64,000 bases of DNA from Terebella lapidaria. Its lineage: Eukaryota > Annelida > Polychaeta > Terebellida > Terebellidae. The DNA lies in contig OX424567.1 in NCBI GenBank assembly GCA_949152475.1, positions 23,771,402-23,835,401 of the forward strand. The letters are read 5' to 3'. This document shows, one piece after another, positions 1 through 12,776 of the stretch. The notes beneath the pieces are model-generated. The model saw only the letters and a list, made by a program, of their open reading frames with translations, searched no databases and was not told where the DNA came from. The translations under genes were made by a program, and so were the position numbers. Numbering within the stretch: position 1 is the stretch's first letter; each line of letters begins with the position of its first letter.

Positions 1-479
1 CCTAAAGTTGAAAACTAAAGGAAATGGTACACGAGTATTCATGTGAAACTATATAGAGTTAGCCTGGAAAAATACGGTTGAATTAATCCCATTTCTCCCC
101 TGTCCCATTTCACCCCATCCTCCCCTACTGAACCGGTCCTCTTATGGAATAATATTGTTTGTGTGACAGGAAAAGCAAGATATATTACCATGACATCATA
201 CTTTGTTGACCGATTGATAACCGAAGTTTGCAAGACATGTTTGAGCAAATTAAGACTGGCTGTAAACCCGAGTCGATGATTAAATCCACTCTGTACCCGT
301 TGAGAAAATATACCTCCCATGCAAAGGGGCCAAGGAATCATTGCCCCTGGCTTGTATTGAATTTGGCTTCATCCGCTCCCCGTTGTCCATTGTGACCTCA
401 AACAACGGATATCCCCAAAATGCCTGCCAGTTACACAAAACTGTTGAGGTGATATTTCTCTAGTTAATCAGAGGAAACT
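1..479. other. no gene seen
   Basis: Anonymous AT-rich sequence. The one longish minus-strand frame (39-341) has no recognisable domain, and nothing around it looks like a promoter or splice site. I see no feature here that I can support. Confidence 0.5.
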
Positions 480-1200
480 AAAGACCATGAATAACTTGAA
501 GATAAATTGAATGCGTGTTCATACAAGCACATATAAAGCATAGCTTGTATGTGTGTTCTCGCCATATGCAAATGTTTTCCTTATGCAAATGACTTTCTTG
601 TCACAATCGCGTGGCATTATCAAAAACTCAGTCATTGTGGTTCGAAATTGGATGACTCGTTCAGTGGTTCGTAGCGACCACTCCTCGAATGTCATTCCAT
701 TATGTGTTGGTCACTTCCTCCACACATGATACCTATTGCTGCATTATATTTTAGCGTTGCATGTGCAATTTCACTCGGGAACACTCCGTCTGGACATAGT
801 TATTGGGCTATCTAATACCTCAGTCACATTTGAACCGATGCCTCCACCGATGAGGATGCGATGCACTAAAATGCTGGAATTTGGCCATTTCGGCCGGTCA
901 CCTACCAAACAGATATAGCTATAGAGCAACTGGATGAAACAATCTACAATTCACAATGGTCGTGGTATTGATTGTGCACACAACCTGGTCAAACATCGCT
1001 ATACAATGAGCCTAGCAAAAAACAAATCATTATGCCACAATCGCATTGTATTCAATACGGCATTTTTTTATCTATTTTTATTTGATTCAAGGTTATGGCT
1101 AAGTGCAACTTATGCTTTAATTCAAAAAAGTATATTTCAATTGTTGTACGTTCCTCGAAGTTCAACGTACATGTGAATATTCATCAGAGTGTACACAGGG
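480..1200 (+). repeat. diverged, internally deleted copy of the 4.3 kb repeat unit
   Basis: By eye, 510-715 resembles 2338-2540 of the first tandem unit (a stretch around a shared CATAGCTTGTATGTGT-like block and a GATGACTCGTTCAGTGG block), and 920-1140 resembles 3800-4030 (shared TTCAAGGTTATGGCTAAGTG). The sequence lying between these two blocks in the full unit is mostly missing here. It is clearly more diverged than the two tandem units are from each other, so it is an older copy. It is non-coding. Confidence 0.7.
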
Positions 1201-2285
1201 TAATTATAATGTATATCGCAAGAAGTGTGCTAACATCAATTAAATATCATCGAGTTATCTTTTGATGAACGGGTAATATTTATTTTGTAATACGGCAGTT
1301 TATATGCCACTGCTCTTCCTGAGAGAACTATTAATTAAATTTCTCATATCTTGCCAGGCATTCACGATGAACTGATAAATGAAATAATGTCTGGTAAAAA
1401 CTAAATAAAAATGTTACTGCGAATAAAAACTGGTTGGCATGATGCTGACAAGAAAGTGAGATATGCCTAATTCGGTGTCATGAATATCGATTCACGGACA
1501 AATAACACATGTGATGTCGTCAGTAGAACGCTGTCAGCACTATACTATCTACTATGAGTTGTCATTTACTGTAAGATGAGTTCATGGCTGGAGAGATTTC
1601 CCTCTTATTGATCTGTTGTTCTCATTCTGCGAAGTATAAACCCTTGAATAAGTGTGCATTACGTGTAATAATATAATATTGTACAATTTAATTCAAATAT
1701 AGTCAAACATTCCCCCACTAAAAATGTGCGTTTTAGAAGTGGCATTGGCAACACAAATGTGTCTCCAGCGCCAAAATTGTTTCTTGTGACACAGCATCTC
1801 ACCAAACCAAATATCCTGTGAAACTCCGGTTATGACGAGAATAGATGACGAAAATTACCTGCCCATATTTTCATTGATTTATGATAACGATACTGTCATG
1901 AACCTCGTTTCCATATAAAGTTCATCAGATGAGTATCTCCAAAACCTTTTGATGTGCGTGGAAAACATTTGGAATGTTATTACTTGTACCGGTAATTTTA
2001 GAAAAGTGATTCCAGATTGTCAGCTTCTAGATTCAAGTCTCATCAGTTTATGTGGATATTTGTTTTATGAACTTTGCAAGCAGTTATGGAGGTCGAAAGT
2101 GAAAGTAATTTTAGAATAAGATGTACATTTTCGCCAAAGAAAAATACGTGTATTACGAAATAAGGTCTTAATTTTCTGAACTAGATAATCATAAAATATG
2201 CCAACAATTGAGACAGAATTGCTGCAGGGGATAACATTTGGATCCTTTTTTTTGCGAGAATCAAAAGTCATTGATTACTTTCATA
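1201..2285. other. no gene seen
   Basis: AT-rich sequence without a frame, motif or repeat boundary that I can support. It ends where the first tandem unit begins. Confidence 0.45.
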
Positions 2286-5200
2286 ATTTTTCACGGAACT
2301 AGGCTAATGGTTACCCTATGTCAAGAACTACTATGTGAGCATCTACAAGCTATGTATACGTGGGCTGTGCGTGCAAGTATTATGCGTAGCTTGTACGTAT
2401 AGCTCGCGATATGCAAGTGTTCTCCCTGGTGCGAATTAACCCGGTGCCACGATCGCTTGGCAATATCAATAACTCAGATATTATTTCACGAAATTAGATG
2501 ACTCGTTCGGTGGTCAGTGGTGACGACTCCTTTCATGCATGTGACTCTCTCTGTCTTTCTCTCTCTCTGAACACGCCTATCGCTCAGTTACATATCAGCA
2601 CTTCATATGCAGACTCAGCATCGTCTTGCAATATTTGATTTTTGGTCGAGTGTCAAGAGTAACCATATGACAGTTTTATTTTTCATCATTTCCACATGCC
2701 GACCGGAATGACACACTTCACTGCTCTGTCCCGTGTAGAAGTGACGCATACAGTAAATCTTTCTTTTTTTTCATCGATTCATTTTACCATATTATCAGCG
2801 AATATCCACTCTTGCCGAGTGTTGAATTGTTCCACCATTCAACTCTCTATCTGTAGAGCTCCTCTCCCAAGACATTGGACAGCTGAGGATGTGCAAATGT
2901 CTTGATTAGAACAGGTTAATGTAATTCAATGGGAAGCATATTCACTTGATGTATTTACACCATTGAGACACTTTTATCGAATCATTTATACCTTATTCCC
3001 TCATTTGGGAATACTTGTGTTCGTTTTCACCGTTAATGCTGTTAATTTTGTCACCTGCTTGTCAGGTCTCTTTCAGATAGTACCACTCCATGGGCAATCG
3101 TCTCTATGAGCGTATCTGTGTTGTGGTACAATAACAACGGGTCGCATTGCATTTTTACTGCCGTATTTCAAAGAATACATATTCTTTTGTATTTCGCAAG
3201 AACAATCGATTCTGTTGTTTGTCAGTCATCAATAAAACACAAGCTTCCGATATTCGGAATGTGGAAGACTGTGTACATGGAAAAGTGATCTATTCGTCAG
3301 GTCATCAGATGTTCTAACATAAATAAAACAAAAATTACGAGGGGGTGCAAATTCAAATGCTAATCCATATTTCTGTGGATGTAATGCATGCAAGAATGAA
3401 TGTGTAGCTTGACTGTGCACAAAGCTCATTGATCAAGTAATGATGTTCTGGGTGTTGGACTGGTGATAGCTACTATCCTAGCATCCATAATTATTTTGGG
3501 ATGTCATTTTTCGTCCAAAAATGAAATCGCTTAGCTAATATGCGAATGTTATCATTCTGTGTATGTGTTCTGTGGTGCTCGTATGGCAACTAACAACAAA
3601 CACAAAGCTTACTGTATTTCTAGTATCACATCCAGATTTTCCTTATCTTTTTCGGTAGCTATTTCTTACACATACGCTGTACATGTATTTTCAAGCCAGG
3701 GTACATATACAAGGACTGATAAAATTACTGGATTCCTTCCATTCACTCACTACAAAACACGTGTGTAACTTCGAGAGGAAACCATATTTCACATCAAATG
3801 GATAATACCATAAACAACTCGATGAAACAATGCTACAACGCACAATGATAGTGGGATTGATTATGTACATAACCTGATCAAACATCGCTATATAACACAC
3901 CTCGCAAATGGAACAAACCATTAGGCCACGAACGCATTGTATTCAGTATCACACGTTTTTACTCATTTTTATTTGATTCAAGGTTATGGCTAAGTGCAAT
4001 TTATGCTGTAATTCAATAAAGCCCGATTCCATCGTTCTACGTGTATACAATGCATTTGAATTGTATAATGCAAGGCGTATGCCAACAGCAATTAAATGAC
4101 GTTGAGTTGAACGTGAAATAGAACATGACATATGCACAGTTATTACAAGGAAATCAACATCAAAGTTATGTGATTGTCTGAATGTAACAGTGCACATATA
4201 AATTGCATGAGAGTGACGTAATCGATTTTTGGTTTTTCGTTTGAAAGTGATCAATAGCTGTTCTTAGAGCAGCTGTACAGTGCGAATGTTTCAATACGCA
4301 CACGAATATAAATTTGACATTGAAAATCGGGTTTTCAAAATAGTTTTGCACGAAACGATTCCCATGCAGTGACGCAAACGTAACAAGTAACCCCAAATAT
4401 TCAAATTGATTCTTTTGTGTTGCAAGTAATGACAATATAGGGAATCTCAAGTCGAGGCACGATAGTGTAAATATGATGTGAAGAAATTATGAATAAACAT
4501 GTATCATGCTCCAAAATCGAGATTTGTTTCATTATTTTGAGCAAAATTATCTTTGCGTTTCGCAAATGGGTCATATTTTAAAACCTTCCCATAGTCTTGG
4601 TATTATAAATAAAGCTACCGTTTTTGCTATTGAAAATGGGGTCCTACAAGCAATACAAATTCTTTGGCAACTATATTTAGTTGGCGATCATAGATACAAC
4701 AAATAATGTAATGAAAAGCCAACTTTATCTTACCAGAAAGTTATGCCTTCATACATTTATGCGATTTATCACTGTAGTTACAATACACATTCTGTCATCC
4801 ATTTGTAAGAAGGGGTTGAGGTCATTTCTCCCTTTAACTAGGGTACTGAGTGTCTACACATGAAAAAATTGCCAATGTGTTCGATCACCACCATGACACG
4901 AGGGTGCTAAATCAGATATGGCATCCATCCTTCATGAGGAAATACGATTTTTTTGTTTAAAAACTACATATATGTGTGAAACCATTATCTATATCGATTT
5001 GGGGCTGAAGAATCCATTTATGTCACCATTTTCAGCACTGGAGATCAGTCTAAGCTTGGAAGGTCATATTTAAGGTAATAAAATCCCACTGTATTATGGA
5101 AATCAGTCTAATATTAAGTATGCCGTTGCAAATAAACAGAAACATTGCATGACAAGAAAAAAAAAACCGAATTGTTAGATTCACAACACTATAATCAAAT

Positions 5201-5740
5201 ACATTGTGGTTGGTGTTCTAGATTTCCTTTTCCCGTGGATGTGCTGACAATGTCGCATCCCATAAAGGCGTGTTCCTGATTATACATTTGCAAACATCAA
5301 TGCCCGCTGAAGCCGCTACTTTTTTGATGCAAATGACACTCTTGCTCCGTCAACCCACATTTCTTGTACATTTTTGCTGGAATATGATACTCGCTTGTCA
5401 AGCATACAATGGAACATCCGTTATTCAGTGTGAACATCATGACAGAACAGGCGCACAGTTGCCAAACGACTGTCAAATACTGTCAAATTGTCACCATGGT
5501 CGACTTCGTTTGGGGACATCACTGACGATACACTGTTTTCTCGCGTCCACCATCCTGGAAACACAATTACCATGCCCCCGACCAGACAGCTCTGCAGTTA
5601 AGCGGATCTGACGTCATTTCGACCAAACCAGATCAATACGGTGATTATTGTTGATGAAATAAAAATGCCCCAGTTTTTTAGCTCACTGGCTCGCTCAAGA
5701 AATGAATAAATCATATGTGGAGCAATTAATTTTATATATT

Positions 5741-6330
5741 TATCTTCAAGACCTCTAACAAGGAGTCGCTCGAGCACAGAGATACCATAAATCTGGCATG
5801 ACGGTATCTGCTGGGCACATACGTACGACGTTTCTTGGCATTGTTCAACATTGTCGTTTTTGTCCAGTCCAGTCCAGTTCACGATATTTCAATACCCATT
5901 TCCCACACAGCACAAAGGGCAATTTCGTTTTGGAAACAACGATCACCTTGGTTGGTTGACCTTCTTACGACTGAGCATGCGTATTGTGTCATTGCGCAGT
6001 TGTCAAAGAAATTTCAAATCAACACCATGTCAAATATCTTCAAGACCTCTAACAAGGAGTCGCTCGAGCACAGAGATACCATAAATCTGGCATGAAGGTA
6101 TCTGGTGGGCACATACGTACGATGTTTCTTGGCATTGTTCAATTGAACATGGTCGATTTTCTCCAGTTCAGTCCAGTCCAGTCCCCGATATTTCAATACC
6201 CATTTCCTACACAGCACAAAGGACAATTTCGTGTTGGGAACAACGATCGCCTTGGTTGGTTGACCTTCTTACGACTGAGCATGCGTATTGTGTCATTGCG
6301 CAGCTGTCAAAGAAATGTCAAATCGACACC
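5741..6330 (+). repeat. 294-bp tandem duplication private to unit 1
   Basis: The block starting TATCTTCAAGACCTCTAACA at 5741 starts again at 6035, a period of 294 bp, and the two copies run in parallel to about 6330. Both include a run of CAGT/CCAGT repeats and a CTTGGTTGGTTGACC block. Unit 2 of the larger duplication has this block only once (11946-12240), so the small duplication came after the large one. Confidence 0.88.
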
Positions 6331-7181
6331 ATGCCGACTTTGTTATGGGGATATATAGGGACCCCCTTCCCCTCCAACACTGTTTTTATTTGCGTGTCCG
6401 CAATTTTTACTGGTGCAGAGATTGCCCATGCGTGAGGAGATATTTACCGGGAATTGTCTTTGATTTTTTCGGGAGTTAACTTCAAGTAATAGGTATGATG
6501 TGAATGTGGATAAAATAAGTGATCACCCATGTTTTAATGATAAATGTGGCCGGAATAGTTAGGTACATGATTGTATGTGATATTGTAGAGAGAGCTTGAG
6601 TAGAGCAGCAATTGAAATGATACAACCACTATTTGAACACCAATTAGTAATTGTATCCCCCGAACGAAGTTCGGCGGATACTATGGATCTGTCTTCGTCG
6701 CGCCGCGCCGCGTCCGCGTCCGCGCCCGCGTCCGCAGACACTTTCTTGTGAACGCGCTACAGGTTGCAAATCTTAACCGATTCTAATAATTTTTTATACA
6801 AACACATCTTATGGTAAGATCCCGACACCAATCGATTTTGGTTGCCATAGCAACCAAATTGGCCGATTGGCGACACATTTTGTGCTCAAATTAGCCTGTT
6901 TAACACACATGGCTTGTGAACACTCTACGAGTGTGAGTTTTCAATGAATGATGATGGAATCGCACAGACTCGGAGAGAAAGACCCTCACACGAAACCTAT
7001 CGTTTTTCAGAATGATCGAATAAATATTAATTAGTTAACGAACTAACTTAATACGACCGTTAAAATACCTACTTGAACATCTGTGATCAATCCAATACCC
7101 TGTACTATGAAAACAAATAGCACTGGATTCTTGTTCAGAATAGAGGACTGATGTTTTTAGTGAAAACAGATCGATATTATC

Positions 7182-7575
7182 GAATAAGTTAACCTTAATT
7201 TTACTAGTTAAGTCTATTATTGACCACAATTAAAATAGTTAAGAGGAGAAACATTTATTATTGAGCTCAACAAGGTGAAGGTTTTGTCCAGTACAGATTT
7301 CATGAGTGTAACCGAATAAGTTAACCTTATTATTACTAGTTAAGTCTATTATTGACCACAATAAAAATAGTTAAGACAAGAAATAATTATTATTGGGCTC
7401 AACAAGGTCAAGGTTCTGTCCAGTGGAGATTTTATGCCTGTAACCAAATAAGTTAACATTACTTTTGCTAGTTGAATCTATCATTGACCTCAATAATAAT
7501 GGTTAAGACGAGAAACATTTATTATTGAGCTCAACAAGGTAAAGGTTTTGTCCAGTAGAAATATCTGGGTGTAAC
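7182..7575 (+). repeat. minisatellite A, about 131 bp x 3
   Basis: The motif GAATAAGTTAACCTTA recurs at about 7182, 7314, 7445 (and partly 7577), a spacing of 131-132 bp. Each unit contains CTAGTTAAGTCTATTATTGACC and CTCAACAAGGT blocks. It lies inside the Helitron-like element and is AT-rich and non-coding. Confidence 0.9.
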
Positions 7576-7604
7576 TGGATAAGTTCACATTATTTTTACT
7601 GAAA

Positions 7605-8100
7605 CATTGATCTGGCTCGAATTTCATCATCTTGAAATGCAGTTTTGGTCAACTTTTACTCTGAATTTCAATTTGAAACCACGTTTGATACATATTATGA
7701 GTCAAAATATAACTTATAGTAAATAGTTCAATCTGCCTCCAATTTCGTCATCTTGAAAATGCAGTTTTGGTAAGCTTTTACTTTGAATTTCAGCTTGAAA
7801 CCAAGTTTGGCACATATTATGAGTTAAAATATAACTTATGGCGAAAAGTTCGATCTGTCTCCAATTTTGTCATCTTGAAATGCAGTTTTGGTCAACTTTT
7901 ACTTTGAATTTCAACTTGGAAACAAGTTTGTCACATATTATGAGTTGATATATAACTTATGGTGAAAAGTTCGATCTGGCTCCAATTTCGTGATCTTGAA
8001 ATGCAGTTTTGGTCAATTTTTACTTTGAATATCAACGTGGAACCAAGTATGTCAAAAATCCTGAGTTGAAATATAACTTTAGGTGAAAAGTTTGATCTGG
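7605..8100 (+). repeat. minisatellite B, about 121 bp x 4
   Basis: ATCTTGAAATGCAGTTTTGG recurs at about 7629, 7750, 7872 and 7993, a spacing of 121-122 bp. The units share ACTTTGAATTTCA and CATATTATGAGT blocks. It is a second, unrelated minisatellite in the same element, directly after minisatellite A. Confidence 0.9.
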
Positions 8101-8472
8101 CTGTGATTTCGTTTTTGTTATCGAACATGTCGAAATGGACATTCATATGCAGTGGTTTCAATGGTGATCTTGAATTCACCCTTCAATAACCTTGAGAGAT
8201 TAAATTAGCAATTTTGGTGGGGAAAAAAAACAGTTGTGGCCTAAGATTTTACATTTCTCTGGTAATCTTCTCTATCCCTTGTTCTAGTTTTTCACACTTA
8301 TTAGTAATATATTTGGGGCATGAGGAATGATAGTGCTACGGGGGATACACCCAAGCGGTCGTAGGCGACCGGAAGCATCTAGTTGTCATTGTGTGATGAA
8401 CTAAAACAATACACGTTGGACCACGTTCAAAGTAAATGATCGCTAAACCACAATATAGTTCAATATGTGGAA

Positions 8473-11400
8473 TTTTTATTATTTTTCACGGAACTAGACT
8501 AATGGTTGCCCTATGACAAGAACTATAAAGTGAACATCTACAAGTTATAAATACGTGGGGTGTGCGTGCAACAACTATGCATAGCTTGTGTGTGTACATG
8601 TAGCTCGCAATATGCAAGTGTTCTCCCTGGTGCGAGACAATTGATAGGTAATATCAATAACTGAGATATTATTTTTCGAAACTAGATGACTTGTTCAGTG
8701 GTCATTGGTGACCACTCCTTTCATGCGGGTCTCCTCTCTCTCTCTCTCTCTGACCACGTCTATCGCTATGTTACATATCAGCATTTCATATGCATACTCA
8801 GCATCATCTTGCAATATTTGGTTTTTGGTCGAGTACCAAGAGTAATCATATAACAGTTGTATTTTCCATCACTTCCACATACTGACTGGAAAGACACACG
8901 TGACTGCTTTGCCCCATGTAGAAGTGGCGCATACAGTAAATCTTTCGATTTTCCATTGATTCATTTTACCATATTATCAGCGAATGTCCAAAGTAGATCC
9001 CTCATCGGGTGTTGAATTGTTCCACCATTGGACTCTATCTGTAGAACTTCTCTCCCAAAACATTGGTCAGGTTAGGGAGTGCCAATGCCTAGATTAGAAC
9101 AGATAAATGAATTTTATGACGCCAGTCTGTCTTTGGATAAACTATTTGGTCGGGCTTTGTTTCCTTTCCAAAATGTTTTATTTTATGTTTGTTTTTGGCA
9201 TCATCAAAATAGTGATGGATTGATACCTACATTCATTGGAAAGCATATATACTTGACTGATGTATCGACATCCTTGAGACACTTCTAACGAATCATTTAT
9301 ACCTTGCTCCCTCATTTTGAAGTATTTGTTCGTTTACACCGTTAATGATGTCAATTTTATCACCTGCTTGTCAGGTCTTGTCAGATAGTATCACTTAATG
9401 GACAATCCTCATTTTATGCGTATCTGTGTTGTGGTACTATGAAAACGGCATTGTATTTTTATCATCGTATTTCACAGAATACATATGCTTTTGTATTTCT
9501 CAAGGACAATCGAGTCCGTTGTTTGTCAGTCATCAATAAAAAACACAAACTTCCGATATTCGGAATGTAGTAGCCCGTGTATAGGGAAAAGATTTCTGTT
9601 CGTCAGGTCATGAGTTATTATAATATAAATAAAAAAATAAATATTTCTACGGGTGCAAATTTAAATGCTTTTCTCTGTAAATTTCTCTGAATGTAGTGCG
9701 TACAAGGATGAATGTGTAGCTTAGGTGTGCACAATGCTGAGTGATCAATTGATGATGTTCTGGATGATCGGCTGGTGATAGCTACTAAACTAGAATCTAT
9801 AAATATTTTAGGATGTAATTTTTCGCCCAAGAATGAAGTCACTTAGCTAAAGTGCGAATTTGAAAATTCTGTTTATGTGTTTTGTGGTGCTCGTATGGCA
9901 ACTAGCAACAAACAACAAGATGTGTATTTCTAGTAAATATTTTTTTTTCATATCTATTTTCAAAAGCTATTTTCTTACACTTACATGTATTTTCAAGCCA
10001 ATGTACATACACAGGGACTGATCAAATTATTGGATTACTTCCTTTCACTCACCACCAAAACTCGTGTGTAACATCGAGAGGAAACCATATTTCACATCAA
10101 ACGGATTATACCATGAACAACTCGATGACACACTGCTACCACGCACAATGATAGTGGGATTGAATATGTACATAACCTGATCAAACATCCCTACATAATG
10201 TACCTAGCAAAATGAACAAGCCATTAGGCCACCAAAGCATTGTATTCCATATCACACGATTTTACTCATTTTTATTTGATTCAAGGTTATGGCTAAGTGT
10301 AATTTGCGTTGTAATTCAATAAAGCCCGATTCCATCTTTCTAGGTGTATAAAATGCATTTCAATTGTATAATGCAAAGCATATGCCAAAAGCAATTAAAT
10401 GACGTTGAGTTGATCGTGAAATAAAACATGACATATGCCCAGTTATTACAAGGAAATCAACATCAAAGTCATGTGATGCCTTGTATGTAACAATGCACAT
10501 ATAAATCATATTAAAGTGGCGTAATCGATTTTTGGTTTTCCGTTTGAAAGTGATCAATAGCTGTTCTCCGAGCAGCTGTCGGTGCAAGTGTTTCAATGCA
10601 CACACAAACTTTGACATTGAACTTTGACTTTGACATTGAAAATCAGGTTTTCAAAATAGTTCCGCACGAAACGATTCCCATGCAGTGACGCAAACGTAAC
10701 AAGTATATGGTATATTATAGTGATGAAACCCCAAATATTCAAATTGATTCTTTTGTGTTGCACATAATGACAATATAGTGAAACTCAAGTCGAGGCACGA
10801 TAGTGTAAATATGATTGACCGTTGGAGTTACATATGTATCATGCTCCAAACCAAAATCGAGGGGTTTTTTTCCTTATTTTGAGCAAAATGATCTTTGCGT
10901 TTGGCAAATGGGTCAGGTTTTAAAACCTTCCCATAGTCTTAGTATTATAAATAAAGCTAACTTACATGTAAGTTATGCCTTCATACATTTATGCGATTTA
11001 TCACTGTAGTTACAATATACATACTTTTTCATCCATTTGTAAGAAGGGGTTGAGGTCATTTCTCACTTTACTGGTTGTCTACATATGAAAAAATTGCCAA
11101 GGTCTTCGATCACCACCATGACATGAGGATGCTAAATCAAATATGGCATCCATCCGTCATAAGGAAATATGACTTTTTATATAACACTACATTTATGTGT
11201 GAAACCATTATTTATATTGATTTGGGGCTGAAGAATAAAGGTAATAAAATCCCACCATTGGCATTGACTGTACTGTGGAGATCAGTCTAATAATAAGTAT
11301 GCCGTTGCAAATAAACAGAAACACTGCATGAAAAGAAAAAAAACGAATTGTTAGATTCACAGCACTATATTCAGATACATTGTGGTTGGTGTTCTAAGAT

Positions 11401-12776
11401 TTCCTTGACCAGTGGATGTGCTGACAATGTCGCATCCCATAAAGGCGTGTTTCTGGTTAGACCTTTGCAAAAATCAATGCCCGCTGAAGCCGCTACTTTT
11501 TTGATACCAATGACACTCTTGTGCTCCGTCAACCCATATTTCTTGTACATGTTTGCTGCAATCTGACATTGGCTTGCCAAGCACACAATGGAACATCCGT
11601 TATTCAGTGTGAACATCATGACAGAACAGGCGCACAGTTGCCAAACGAATGTCAAATACTGTCATATTGTCACCATGGTCGACTTCGTTTGGGGACATGA
11701 CACACGATACACTGTTTTCCTCGCATGCACCATCTTGGAAACACAATTACCATGCTGCCGACCAGACAGCTGTGGAGTTCAGCGGATCTGACGTCATTTC
11801 GACCAAACCAGGTCAAACCAGTTCAACTTTTTTTGTGAATACGGTGACTATTGTTGATGAAATGAAAATGCCCCAGCAAGTTTTGTAGCTCACTGGCTTG
11901 CTCAAGAAAGGAATAAATCATAGTGAAACAATTAATTTTATATAAATATCTTCAAGACCTCTGACAAGGAGTCGCTCTAACACAGATATACCATAAATCT
12001 GGCATGAAGGTATCTGCTGGGCATATAGTACGACGTTTCTTGGTATCGTTCAATTGAACATTGTGGATTTTGTCCAGTGCAGTCCAGTCCACGATATTTC
12101 ATTACCCATTTACTACATAGCACAGAAGGCAATTTCGTTTTGGGAACAACGATCACATTGGTTGGTTGACCGTCTAACGACTGATCATGCGTATTATGCC
12201 ATCGCCCAGTTGTCAAAGAAATGTCAAATCGACACCGTGGTCGAGTTTGTTATGGGGACATATAGGGACCCCTCCCCCTCCAACACTGTTTTTTTGCGTG
12301 TCCGCAATTTTTACTGGTGCAGAGATTGCCCATGCGTGAGGAGATATTTACTGGGAATTGTCTTTGATTTTTCCGGGAGTTAAATTCATTTTATTAGGTA
12401 TGATGTGAATGTGGAGAAAATAAGCGATCACTCATGTTTTAATGATAAATGTGGCCGGAATAGTTAGGTATATGACTGTAGGTGGTATTGCAGAGAGCTG
12501 AAGCAGATCAGCAATTAAAATGATACAACTACTACTTGAACACTAATTTAGGTACAGGTTGGAAATATTGCAAGTTGTTGGATGATTGCACATATATATC
12601 ATTGTTTCGCATTAATATGTAGACCCCTTCGTCAGGATTTAACCATGGTATGAATGGAAAACAAATTGAAAGGTTCTGATTGCATCGTTTCAGTTCATGA
12701 TACACTATTAGTAATTGTCATTGTCTGATGTCAAAGTAAATGATCGCAAAATTACAATATACTTCAATATGTGGAG
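8473..12776 (+). repeat. tandem segmental duplication, unit 2 (uninterrupted)
   Basis: This is the second head-to-tail copy of the unit described for 2286-8472. It has the 294-bp block only once and lacks the Helitron-like insert, keeping the empty site at about 12711-12720. About 165 bp at 12545-12710 has no counterpart in unit 1; a short shared AATTAG/ATTAG sequence at the junctions suggests a deletion in unit 1. A CT microsatellite sits at 8730-8752, matching one at 2545-2570 in unit 1. There is no convincing coding frame. Confidence 0.85.

Larger units (their letters stand above)
6651..8382 (+). mobile_element. non-autonomous Helitron-like (HINE-type) element
   Basis: The insert is defined by comparison with the empty site in unit 2 at 12711-12720 (AGTAATTGTCATTG-type sequence). 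Its left end carries TATCCCCCGAACGAAGTTCGG with a CCGAAC/GTTCGG hairpin. Its right end carries a CGGTCG/CGACCG hairpin followed closely by CATCTAG and a host T. A 3' hairpin followed by a CTRR terminus and insertion between A and T are Helitron hallmarks, and central minisatellites are typical of Helentron-associated elements such as DINE-1. The alternative reading is an element at 6655-8382 with a 4-bp TTGT target duplication. It has no transposase frame, so it depends on another element for movement. Confidence 0.6.
2286..8472 (+). repeat. tandem segmental duplication, unit 1 (split by a Helitron-like insert)
   Basis: The stretch from about 2286 to 6650, plus 8383-8472, aligns in order with 8473-12776: the same start (TTTTTCACGGAACTAG), the same ATGGCTAAGTG block, the same CCATAAAGGCGTGTT block, the same GACCTCTAACAAGGAGTCGC block, and the same end (TTCAATATGTGG). 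Removing the 1.73 kb insert leaves about 4.45 kb. The unit has no convincing coding frame. The two units are head to tail with no spacer, so they arose as a tandem duplication. The unit also carries a private 294-bp internal duplication. Confidence 0.85.

Noticed and set aside
5851-6358. Overlapping plus-strand frames with near-identical products
   Set aside because: Their likeness comes from the 294-bp DNA duplication. They lack protein-level conservation in unit 2 and have no domain.
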